This document shows, in pieces, positions 1 through 4,522 of a stretch of 5,624 nt of DNA (within the stretch, counting starts at the first letter, position 1; every line of letters begins with the position of its first letter). The DNA is taken from NCBI GenBank assembly GCA_002424625.1, contig DIKR01000090.1, positions 1 through 5,624 on the forward strand, read 5' to 3'. A program made the translations under genes and the position numbers. Under the pieces are notes generated by a model. That model was not told where the DNA came from. It ran no database searches and worked only from the letters and a program-made list of their open reading frames with translations. The DNA is from Desulfuromonadaceae bacterium UBA5613. GTDB taxonomy: Bacteria > Desulfobacterota > Desulfuromonadia > Desulfuromonadales > UBA2197.

Positions 1-841
1 CGAGAATCGCCTGGTAAAACATCTTGAAGGAGAGCTTGCGGAAGATGGCAGCCGCAATCAAAGCGCCGACCACCCCGGTGGCCGCGGATTCGTTCGGCGT
101 GGCCACCCCCAGCAGGATGAGCCCCATCACCGAAAAGATGACAACGAGAAAGGGGAGGGTCCGGGAAAAGGCCACCAGGAACTCCCCGGCGCTGACCCGC
201 GGCTTGGCAATGGCATCGCGGGGCGGTTCCAGGCCGGGATCACGCAGGATGCGGAAGTAGGTATAGATCACCATCATCCCTGCCAGCATGATGCCGGGGA
301 GGATGCCGGCGATGAGCAGCTTGGCGATCGAGGTATCGACCATCGAGCCGATCATGACCACCAGCAGACTCGGCGGAATGATCGGCGCCAGGCTCGCCCC
401 GCCGAGCACCGCGCTGATCGAGAGGCGCTTGTCGTAGCCGCGTTGTTCCATGATCGGCAGGACCGAGCGGCCGAGCATCGCCGCCACCGCCACCGCCGAC
501 CCGCTCAAAGCGCCGAAGACCGTCGACAGAGCCGTGACCAGGACGTAATGCCGGCCGCGGACATTGCCGACCATCTTGTCGATCGAATCGATGAGGATCT
601 CGACAGCATTGGAGCGAAAGAGGATCTCCCCCATCAGAATAAAGAGGGGGATGGCCATCAACGATTCCTGGGTCACGGTATTGTAGAGACTATTGGTAAA
701 CATGCCGAAACCGGTCGTGCCGAAGAGCAGGACAACGCCACCCACATTAACCACCAGGAAAGCGACAAAGACCGGCATCCCCGTAGCAAACAAGACGAGA
801 AGTACGACAATGGCTAATGATAAAATGACACCCCATTCCAT
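1..841 (-). CDS. dctM: TRAP transporter large permease DctM, 3'-truncated by the window edge
   Basis: Large membrane subunit of a tripartite ATP-independent periplasmic transporter; it forms the ion-coupled (normally Na+) translocation channel in the inner membrane for a substrate, usually an organic acid, delivered by DctP. Reading from ATG at 841 the frame stays open to base 1, giving 280 residues of a family that usually has about 425, so roughly the last third lies outside the window. Visible family motifs are AIPLFILMGEILFRSN (63-78), GALSGSAVA (110-118), LGGASLAPIIPPS (146-158) and GVATPNESAATG (245-256), the local form of the conserved TPTEAAA segment, with long hydrophobic helices between them. 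The start is supported by an AGGAG at 850-854, 8 nt upstream, lying across the end of dctQ, whose stop is only 5 nt away. It is the third gene of the dctPQM operon. The family call is secure; the substrate cannot be read from sequence. Confidence 0.95.
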   Translation of the reverse strand, partial: MEWGVILSLAIVVLLVLFATGMPVFVAFLVVNVGGVVLLFGTTGFGMFTNSLYNTVTQESLMAIPLFILMGEILFRSNAVEILIDSIDKMVGNVRGRHYVLVTALSTVFGALSGSAVAVAAMLGRSVLPIMEQRGYDKRLSISAVLGGASLAPIIPPSLLVVMIGSMVDTSIAKLLIAGILPGIMLAGMMVIYTYFRILRDPGLEPPRDAIAKPRVSAGEFLVAFSRTLPFLVVIFSVMGLILLGVATPNESAATGVVGALIAAAIFRKLSFKMFYQAIL

Positions 842-846
842 AACGA

Positions 847-1383
847 CTACTCCTCTACTTCAATGGAGGGACTGGGCATGATCCCCAACCGTAAAAACTG
901 GACAGCGCTCAGAAAAAAGCCAAAGGGAATGACTGAGGAGACCCACCACTTCGGAACCGGATGGATCCAGATGGTCATGATGCCGGTGTTGAATTGCCGT
1001 AACGACTCGGTGCCCGAGATGTAAAAAGCCGCGAGACACATCAGAAAACTCAAGAAAAAAATGACCCGGCGCATGAGCTCTTTTTTGCCCGGCGGCAGAC
1101 GGTCGACAATGACAGAGATGGCGATGTTGCCGTTGGTGCGGGTAATTTCAGGAAGAACGAGCATGATGGCCAGGGCAAACAGCCACTGGTTGACATCGGC
1201 CGACCAGGTGGTGGGGGCGTTAAAGAAGTAGCGCATCACGACTTCATTGAGAATCAGCAGGAGCAGTGCGGCCAAAGCCAACCCACTCAGGTTGTAGCTC
1301 AGCTTGGTCACCTGATCGAGAAGGCTGGCCATCCGGTGAAGGATGGCCAGCGCCGGTTGCTTCGCCGTGTTAAGGGCTGTCAT
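847..1383 (-). CDS. dctQ: TRAP transporter small permease DctQ
   Basis: Small four-helix membrane subunit that pairs with DctM and completes the TRAP membrane complex. The 178-residue protein has four hydrophobic segments at about 32-49, 62-80, 105-124 and 146-165. The family signature after helix 1 is clear: NEVVMRYFFNAPTTWSADVNQW (46-67, key residues R51, N55, P57, W60), followed by the PEITRTNGNIAIS stretch (78-90) before the cytoplasmic loop. I chose the ATG at 1383, which overlaps the dctP stop in an ATGA arrangement and has an AGGGA at 1391-1395 with 7-nt spacing. A longer in-frame start at 1461 would add 26 residues of Gly/Pro/Cys-rich sequence lying wholly inside dctP, and looks wrong. 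Translation is probably coupled to dctP upstream and to dctM downstream. Confidence 0.94.
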   Translation of the reverse strand: MTALNTAKQPALAILHRMASLLDQVTKLSYNLSGLALAALLLLILNEVVMRYFFNAPTTWSADVNQWLFALAIMLVLPEITRTNGNIAISVIVDRLPPGKKELMRRVIFFLSFLMCLAAFYISGTESLRQFNTGIMTIWIHPVPKWWVSSVIPFGFFLSAVQFLRLGIMPSPSIEVEE

Positions 1384-2363
1384 TTGGTCATCCCTGTTTT
1401 CAGGGCAAGATCCTGGAATTCCTGGCCCGCAACCCCTGAAGTCGCTTTGGCCATGGCCCAAAGGCCATCATTCCAGTATTTTTCGACCATTTTTGTATCA
1501 TCGGCATGCATGTTGGTCTCTTTCATCCCCTTGCTTTTGAGAAAGGCAAATTCCTCTTCAATCAATTTATTGAAGAAAGCCTGGCTGTCGAGCTCGGTCT
1601 GTTTGCCGGCCTCATCGATCCAGTTTCTCTGTTCTGGAGTTAAGCTATTGTACTTTTTAAGATTCATGGTGATCATCATCGAGATCGAGCCAAAAGTCGG
1701 CCGCACCATGTAGCCGGCCACTTCGTGCCATTTGAAGTCCTTGACCCCGACCAGCGTCCAGGCGGCACCGTCAAGGACGCCTTTTTGCAAAGACGTATAA
1801 ACTTCGCCCCCCGCCATGGTGACGGGCGAGCCGCCCAGGGCCAGGATGGTGTTCTGCAGGCTGGGATTGCTGCGCATTTTTAGCCCTTTCAGGCTCGGCT
1901 TCGAGCCATTCAACGGATCGCGCGTAATAAAGTGATAGGGGGCGACCGGCGGCAAGGAGACCAGCTTGACGCCGAGTTTGTTGTATTCTTTGTCAAGGGC
2001 AGCAAAGAGACCTTTTTCTCTGCGCATAACCGGATCGGTGGTGGTGGCATCCATACCCACCCCCACGCCGATGGTGCCGGCATGATAGGTGGCGTGGGTG
2101 AAGGAGAGGTCAAATATGCCGGTTTGAACCGGCTGAAACTGTTCAAATGTGGGAACAACATCGGGCCCGAAGGAGGAAATTTTCAGGCTACCCTTGGAAT
2201 TAGCTTCGAGATTTTTGATGAAATTATTGGTCGCGCCGATATTGAAAATAAAGTTGGGAGCAAAAGCCGACAGCATTTTCAAGTTTTCCGCGCTGGCGTT
2301 TGATGCAAATACCAAAACTGTTAGCAGCACAACGAACAATTTCCGACTCATTTTCGTCTTCAT
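1380..2363 (-). CDS. dctP: TRAP transporter periplasmic solute-binding protein DctP
   Basis: Extracytoplasmic binding protein of the TRAP system; it captures the substrate in the periplasm and hands it to DctQM. The 327-residue protein has a classic signal peptide: basic MKTKMSRK, hydrophobic LFVVLLTVLVFA, and an ASA cleavage site after residue 25. The DctP-family core is visible: GLKMRSNPSLQ (160-170), whose R164 sits where the family has the carboxylate-binding arginine, followed by LGGSPVTMAGGEVYTSLQKGVLDGAAW (176-202), the usual Gly-Glu-Val-Tyr / Gln-Lys-Gly-Val-x-Asp-Gly region. Length is normal for the family. The start at 2363 is preferred over the Met at codon 5 because a GGAGG lies 7 nt upstream. 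It is the first gene of the dctPQM operon and is preceded by a long AT-rich leader that resembles the one before the neighbouring MFS gene. The retained arginine suggests an organic acid, but C4-dicarboxylate specificity cannot be claimed. Confidence 0.95.
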   Translation of the reverse strand: MKTKMSRKLFVVLLTVLVFASNASAENLKMLSAFAPNFIFNIGATNNFIKNLEANSKGSLKISSFGPDVVPTFEQFQPVQTGIFDLSFTHATYHAGTIGVGVGMDATTTDPVMRREKGLFAALDKEYNKLGVKLVSLPPVAPYHFITRDPLNGSKPSLKGLKMRSNPSLQNTILALGGSPVTMAGGEVYTSLQKGVLDGAAWTLVGVKDFKWHEVAGYMVRPTFGSISMMITMNLKKYNSLTPEQRNWIDEAGKQTELDSQAFFNKLIEEEFAFLKSKGMKETNMHADDTKMVEKYWNDGLWAMAKATSGVAGQEFQDLALKTGMTK

Positions 2364-2370
2364 CTTAATG

Positions 2371-2375
2371 CCTCC
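2371..2375 (-). promoter_or_regulatory. dctP ribosome binding site
   Basis: A GGAGG on the minus strand, 7 nt before ATG at 2363. It fixes the dctP start at 2363 instead of the internal Met at 2351. It lies inside a possible 11-codon upstream reading frame (2365-2400). Confidence 0.8.
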
Positions 2376-2408
2376 ATCCCTGTTTAGTGTTTCGCCTCAT
2401 AAACCCTT

Positions 2409-2432
2409 CACCCTTGACTCGTGGCGAGGGTG
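2409..2432 (-). repeat. Inverted repeat in the dctP leader
   Basis: CACCCT (2409-2414) and AGGGTG (2427-2432) form a perfect 6-bp stem with a 12-nt loop, about 45 nt before the dctP start codon. A GACTC pentamer is also repeated directly at 2416-2420 and 2436-2440. It could fold in the 5' leader of the dctP transcript. There is no adjacent T-run, so it is not an intrinsic terminator. Its function is unknown and it may be chance. Confidence 0.35.
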
Positions 2433-2541
2433 CCTGACTCCTCAACTCTGTTGATCTTGGCCCTTCCGACAAAACCTTTGTTTTATTCATGTTGCGATCT
2501 TGCAGAAAATGTCAGCGTCATCACCTTTGTAATCACGTTGT

Positions 2542-2560
2542 TTTCAGTTTACGTCCACTG
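2542..2560 (-). repeat. Shared leader block 1, copy upstream of dctP
   Basis: 19 bp matching 4263-4281 at 17 of 19 positions. On the plus strand it ends in the exact 12-mer TTACGTCCACTG (2549-2560). It lies 186 nt (from base 2549) upstream of the dctP start. It contains a TTACGT half-site like those in the larger block, so it may be a second binding site for the same regulator. Confidence 0.65.
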
Positions 2561-2599
2561 TTGGATTTTTCTAAAAAAATATAGAAACAATAAAACTAA

Positions 2600-2609
2600 T
2601 AAATTCAGC
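2600..2609 (-). repeat. Shared leader block 2, copy upstream of dctP
   Basis: TAAATTCAGC, identical to 4322-4331. It sits 51 bp from the TTACGT of block 1 and 51 bp from that of block 3, against 52 and 56 bp in the other copy. A 10-mer is weak alone, but its conserved position between the two longer matches supports common origin or common function. Confidence 0.5.
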
Positions 2610-2617
2610 TTTATTTA

Positions 2618-2626
2618 ATTGTAGCA
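2618..2626 (-). promoter_or_regulatory. Alternative extended -10 element for dctPQM
   Basis: On the minus strand TGCTACAAT, matching an extended -10 (TGN then TACAAT, 5 of 6). It has no good -35 at 17 bp. If used, the TTGACATGCACGTAA element would act as an upstream activator site instead of a -35. It is not conserved in the MFS upstream region, which lowers confidence. Confidence 0.25.
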
Positions 2627-2635
2627 GGTAAAAGA

Positions 2636-2665
2636 AAAATACTCCGCCGTTTACGTGCATGTCAA
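2636..2665 (-). promoter_or_regulatory. Candidate sigma-70 promoter for dctPQM
   Basis: On the minus strand, a perfect -35 TTGACA (2660-2665), an 18-bp spacer and TATTTT (2636-2641, 4 of 6). The -35 hexamer is the left part of TTGACATGCACGTAA, so a protein bound there would cover the -35 and the start of the spacer. It implies a 5' leader of about 265 nt before dctP. The -35 is conserved upstream of the MFS gene, the -10 is not, so the promoter call is tentative. Confidence 0.4.
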
Positions 2666-2679
2666 GCATAAATAAAACA
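2649..2679 (-). repeat. Shared leader block 3 (31 bp), copy upstream of dctP; candidate operator
   Basis: Identical at 28 of 31 positions to 4376-4406, with an exact 18-mer core TTACGTGCATGTCAAGCA (2651-2668). The core holds an imperfect dyad centred on TGCA (5 of 7 pairs over 14 bp), with half-sites of the form T(T/G)AC(G/A)TG. It lies 288 nt upstream of dctP; the other copy lies 284 nt upstream of the MFS gene. The match runs on past the core into AT-rich sequence (AAATAAAACA). The divergently encoded MerR-family protein nearby is the obvious candidate binder; this is an inference. Confidence 0.7.
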
Positions 2680-2733
2680 ATTTTCTATAGTCGCATCATT
2701 TTTTTTGAGATAAGTGACGCTAACTTCTTTCCA

Positions 2734-2768
2734 AGACAACGATGCAGCGCGTGTTGTCTGCCTTTTTT
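2734..2768 (+). terminator. Terminator-like stem-loop with T-run on the plus strand
   Basis: AGACAAC (2734-2740) pairs perfectly with GTTGTCT (2753-2759). A second stem, ATGC with GCGT (2742-2745 and 2749-2752, one G-T pair), closes an AGC loop after a bulged G. It is followed on the plus strand by GCC and six T (2763-2768), ending right at the MFS stop codon. On the minus strand, the direction of the MFS gene, the hairpin is followed by TGGAAAG with no T-run. So as an intrinsic terminator it faces the wrong way for the only gene nearby. It might still stop or stabilise the 3' end of the MFS transcript. Confidence 0.45.
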
Positions 2769-4094
2769 CTACTCCGCCTCTGTCAGGTTCCGGCAGCGGG
2801 TCTCCTTGACCAGCAGAGAGCTGACCAGGGCCAGGAATGCACAGAAAACCATAACCAGTAGACCCAAGCGATAATCAGCCCAACCATAGATTCGCACGCC
2901 GTCAATCAGCACGCCATTCCAGCCCCGGTCCATGACCCAGCCGAAGAGTGGCTGTGCAATCGCGGCGCCCAGGAAGAGGCCGGTATTGACCAGTCCTACC
3001 GCCATCCCGGACAGAGACGGGATAATGACCTCCTTGGCGCTGGCAAAGGTGACGATGAAACCGCCGGCGCTGAAACCCAGAAGAAAGAAAAGGAGAAAAC
3101 CCGAGAGGCCGGCGCCCCAAGGGGCGTACGCCAAAGCCAGGCAGACGAGGAGGTAGCCGCTGCTGCCGGCGACGATCACCGGCTTGCGGCGACCGAGGCG
3201 ATCGGAGAGCCAGCCGAAAAACATCGAGCCGCTGGCAAAACCGATCAGTGCCAGGGTGGTGTAGAGGGCGGCAGCACTGCGCTCCAGTCCCAGCGTGTCT
3301 CGCAAACAAGGGACAGCCCAGAGGCCGACAAAGGCGAGCATGCTTCCGCCCATGCCGAGATCAACCCAGAAGAGCGGCCAGAGGACCCGAGTGCGCAGAA
3401 CTCCCAGTAACTCCTGCCACCAAGGGTTCTGCCGCCGCTCGTGACTTGCTTTGCCCTCTATTTCGCGCAGCGACGGAAAGCCAAGGTCCTCCGGGCGGTT
3501 GCGCACCAGAAGCATCGTCAGTCCCGCAAGAAGAAGAGAAAGGAGGCCGAGAGCTACAAAGACGCTGCGCCAGGAATAGAAGCCGAGAAGGGCGGCGAGT
3601 GGGCCGGCCGAGGAGATAGCGCCGACATTGCCAAGGAGAAGGGTTAGACCGCTGATTCGTCCGTAATGACGATCACTGAACCAGACACTATTACTTTTAA
3701 AGAGCCCGACAAAGACCACTGAAACCCCGAGACCGACGAGGGCGCGCCCCGTTGCCGCAGCAGCAAAGGTCTCACCGAGACCAAAGAGGATAGACCCGCA
3801 ACCGGCCACCAGATTGCCGATTGCGACCGTAACCCGGGCACCAAGGGTATCGGCAAGGATGCCGGCCGGAATCTGCATCAGGGTATAGATGTAGAAGTAC
3901 ATGGCGGCCAGGGAGCCGAGAGCGACACCGGTAGTCCCGAAGGCCCGCATTAATTCGTCACTGACAACGGCCGGGGCCATGCGGTGAAAGAAGACCAGCA
4001 TGTAGGCGGCGATCAGAACCGAGAAGATCGACCAGCGCGCCAACACAAAACGGGAGCGATCGTAGGCGGGGCGGCCCTGTGTCTGACTGAGCAT
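2769..4094 (-). CDS. MFS permease, 12 transmembrane segments, substrate unknown
   Basis: Inner-membrane secondary transporter of the major facilitator superfamily, 441 residues, the normal length for a 12-helix member. The N-terminal half has the helix 2-3 motif A as GILADTLGARVTV (78-90, with D82, G85, R87), and the C-terminal half repeats it as GWLSDRLGRRKPV (294-306, with D298, G301, R302, R303), the expected pseudo-twofold pattern. The two halves are joined by a charged loop at about 198-225 (RNRPEDLGFPSLREIEG and following). The start at 4094 is chosen because GGAGG lies 6 nt upstream; an in-frame Met at 4142 would add 16 residues before the hydrophilic N-terminus and has no such site. 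The gene stands alone between two long intergenic regions. Its upstream region shares three blocks with that of dctP, so the two transporters are probably co-regulated. Substrate unknown; an organic anion is plausible from context only. Confidence 0.92.
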   Translation of the reverse strand: MLSQTQGRPAYDRSRFVLARWSIFSVLIAAYMLVFFHRMAPAVVSDELMRAFGTTGVALGSLAAMYFYIYTLMQIPAGILADTLGARVTVAIGNLVAGCGSILFGLGETFAAAATGRALVGLGVSVVFVGLFKSNSVWFSDRHYGRISGLTLLLGNVGAISSAGPLAALLGFYSWRSVFVALGLLSLLLAGLTMLLVRNRPEDLGFPSLREIEGKASHERRQNPWWQELLGVLRTRVLWPLFWVDLGMGGSMLAFVGLWAVPCLRDTLGLERSAAALYTTLALIGFASGSMFFGWLSDRLGRRKPVIVAGSSGYLLVCLALAYAPWGAGLSGFLLFFLLGFSAGGFIVTFASAKEVIIPSLSGMAVGLVNTGLFLGAAIAQPLFGWVMDRGWNGVLIDGVRIYGWADYRLGLLVMVFCAFLALVSSLLVKETRCRNLTEAE

Positions 4095-4100
4095 GAAACA

Positions 4101-4105
4101 CCTCC
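4101..4105 (-). promoter_or_regulatory. MFS gene ribosome binding site
   Basis: GGAGG on the minus strand, 6 nt before ATG at 4094. It decides the start at 4094 over the longer frame beginning at 4142. Confidence 0.85.
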
Positions 4106-4203
4106 GACCGCCAAGAGGAAAGCGGCATATCAAGGGGAGCATTTACCTGCTTGGGGGGGCGGAGGGAGCCGCCGACTACTGGTGCGACAACAAAAATTCC
4201 GGC

Positions 4204-4215
4204 TTTTACGTAAAA
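4204..4215. promoter_or_regulatory. Perfect 12-bp ACGT palindrome, candidate operator
   Basis: TTTTACGTAAAA is a perfect palindrome 110 bp upstream of the MFS start. It shares TT(T/G)ACGTAAAA with 4504-4514 at the merR start and TTACGT with the block 1 and block 3 elements. There is no counterpart at the equivalent place upstream of dctP. It is probably a binding site of the same regulator, located in the MFS leader; unproven. Confidence 0.45.
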
Positions 4216-4239
4216 CATGCGTTCTATTAAGCCGCAGCA

Positions 4240-4259
4240 CTGGGCTGGCCTGTGCCCAG
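4240..4259. repeat. Inverted repeat in the MFS leader
   Basis: CTGGGC (4240-4245) and GCCCAG (4254-4259) form a perfect 6-bp GC-rich stem around an 8-nt loop. It lies just downstream, in the MFS direction, of shared block 1. There is no T-run, so it is not a standard terminator. It may be an RNA hairpin in the MFS leader. Confidence 0.4.
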
Positions 4260-4262
4260 ATA

Positions 4263-4281
4263 TTTCGGCTTACGTCCACTG
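4263..4281 (-). repeat. Shared leader block 1, copy upstream of the MFS gene
   Basis: 17 of 19 bases identical to 2542-2560, including the exact 12-mer TTACGTCCACTG (4270-4281). It is 176 nt (from base 4270) upstream of the MFS start, against 186 nt for the dctP copy. Confidence 0.65.
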
Positions 4282-4321
4282 CCAACTTTTGACAGAGATA
4301 GATTGAAGATAATTAACGTAG

Positions 4322-4331
4322 TAAATTCAGC
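4322..4331 (-). repeat. Shared leader block 2, copy upstream of the MFS gene
   Basis: TAAATTCAGC, identical to 2600-2609 and at nearly the same place between blocks 1 and 3. A further ACGT (TAACGTAG) lies just beside it at 4315-4322. Confidence 0.5.
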
Positions 4332-4375
4332 GATATAAAAAAGGGATTTTGCACCTGTGAAAATAACTACTTTAT

Positions 4376-4406
4376 GCTTACGTGCATGTCAAGCAAAAAT
4401 AGAACA
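4376..4406 (-). repeat. Shared leader block 3 (31 bp), copy upstream of the MFS gene; candidate operator/promoter
   Basis: 28 of 31 bases identical to 2649-2679. On the minus strand it carries TTGACATGCACGTAA, whose TTGACA (4387-4392) is a perfect -35 hexamer. The -10 at 17 bp would be TAGTTA (4364-4369), which is poor, so either the promoter needs an activator or the -35 match is part of the operator only. It lies 284 nt upstream of the MFS start and about 130 nt upstream of merR, so one bound protein could influence both divergent genes. Confidence 0.65.
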
Positions 4407-4447
4407 TTTTTATATCTGTCTAGGAAAAGGGCTGAGAGGGGTAATAA

Positions 4448-4463
4448 CCTTTGTCGACAAAGG
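4448..4463. promoter_or_regulatory. Perfect 16-bp palindrome upstream of the merR promoter
   Basis: CCTTTGTC (4448-4455) is followed directly by its reverse complement GACAAAGG (4456-4463). It ends 2 bp before the TTGACA of the candidate merR promoter, a typical place for an activator or repressor site. Its half-site CCTTTGT also occurs alone at 2475-2481 and 2524-2530 in the dctP leader. The binding protein is unknown. Confidence 0.5.
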
Positions 4464-4465
4464 GA

Positions 4466-4495
4466 TTGACACGACCTCCCGAAAGAGGTTAAAGT
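4466..4495 (+). promoter_or_regulatory. Candidate merR promoter with dyad in the spacer
   Basis: A perfect TTGACA (4466-4471), then either TTAAAG at 17 bp (4489-4494) or TAAAGT at 18 bp (4490-4495, 4 of 6). The spacer holds a dyad, ACCTC (4474-4478) and GAGGT (4485-4489) around CCGAAA. A dyad between -35 and -10 is the classical position of a MerR-family operator, although those promoters usually have 19-20 bp spacers. Autoregulation is therefore plausible. It gives a short leader of roughly 20 nt before ATG at 4523. Confidence 0.5.
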
Positions 4496-4503
4496 TTTTG
4501 AAA

Positions 4504-4514
4504 TTGACGTAAAA
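4504..4514. promoter_or_regulatory. ACGT-type site over the merR translation start region
   Basis: TTGACGTAAAA, closely matching the palindrome at 4204-4215 (one base different in TTTACGTAAAA) and related to the TTGACAT/TTACGT halves of block 3. It lies around the predicted transcription start and touches the merR RBS (AAGGAAG region, 4513-4519). If bound by the MerR protein it would repress its own gene. Confidence 0.35.
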
Positions 4515-4522
4515 GGAAGTCT

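Larger units (their letters stand above)
2364..2768. other. 405-bp intergenic regulatory region between MFS gene and dctP
   Basis: This stretch has no convincing gene. From right to left, in dctP transcription order, it holds a stem-loop with a T-run facing the plus strand (2734-2768), the large conserved block with a TTGACA/TTACGT element (2649-2679), a candidate promoter (2636-2665), an alternative extended -10 sequence (2618-2626), two smaller blocks shared with the MFS upstream region (2600-2609 and 2542-2560), two CCTTTGT heptamers (2475-2481 and 2524-2530) and a hairpin near the dctP RBS. The composition is much more AT-rich than the flanking genes. The open frames on the plus strand here lack ribosome binding sites. 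Confidence 0.7.
4095..4522. other. 428-bp divergent intergenic region between MFS gene and merR
   Basis: This stretch has no convincing gene. In the MFS direction, from right to left, it contains block 3 with TTGACATGCACGTAA (4376-4406), block 2 (4322-4331), block 1 (4263-4281), a hairpin (4240-4259), the perfect palindrome TTTTACGTAAAA (4204-4215) and a run of seven G (4153-4159) followed by a GC-rich inverted repeat, GGCGG (4158-4162) with CCGCC (4169-4173). In the merR direction it contains a 16-bp palindrome (4448-4463), a candidate promoter with an internal dyad (4466-4495) and a TTGACGTAAAA just before the RBS. Confidence 0.7.

Noticed and set aside
443..817. 124-codon open frame on the plus strand opposite dctM
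   Set aside because: It lies fully antisense to a clear dctM frame, has a low-complexity His/Arg/Asp composition and no family resemblance; it is a shadow of codon bias.
1384..1461. N-terminal extension of DctQ starting at 1461
   Set aside because: The added 26 residues overlap dctP coding sequence and do not look like a DctQ N-terminus; the ATGA overlap start at 1383 has a good RBS.
2421..2618. 65-codon hydrophobic open frame on the plus strand in the intergenic region
   Set aside because: It needs a GTG start, has no ribosome binding site, and runs through shared blocks 1 and 2; the hydrophobicity follows from AT-rich composition.
2659..2874. 71-codon open frame on the plus strand
   Set aside because: It starts inside the conserved regulatory block, runs through the hairpin and into the MFS gene antisense, and has no RBS.
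3248..3619. Long plus-strand frame opposite the MFS gene, and other antisense frames within 2902-3647
   Set aside because: The MFS frame on the minus strand has strong helix pattern and motif A twice; the antisense frames are Arg/Pro-rich shadows.
4095..4142. Longer MFS start at 4142
   Set aside because: It adds 16 residues without an RBS, while ATG at 4094 has GGAGG at ideal distance.
2542..4406. Shared blocks as a transposon, MITE or CRISPR repeats
   Set aside because: There are only two copies, with no terminal inverted repeats, no target-site duplications and no regular spacer pattern; both copies lie at matching distances from gene starts, which fits regulatory sites better.
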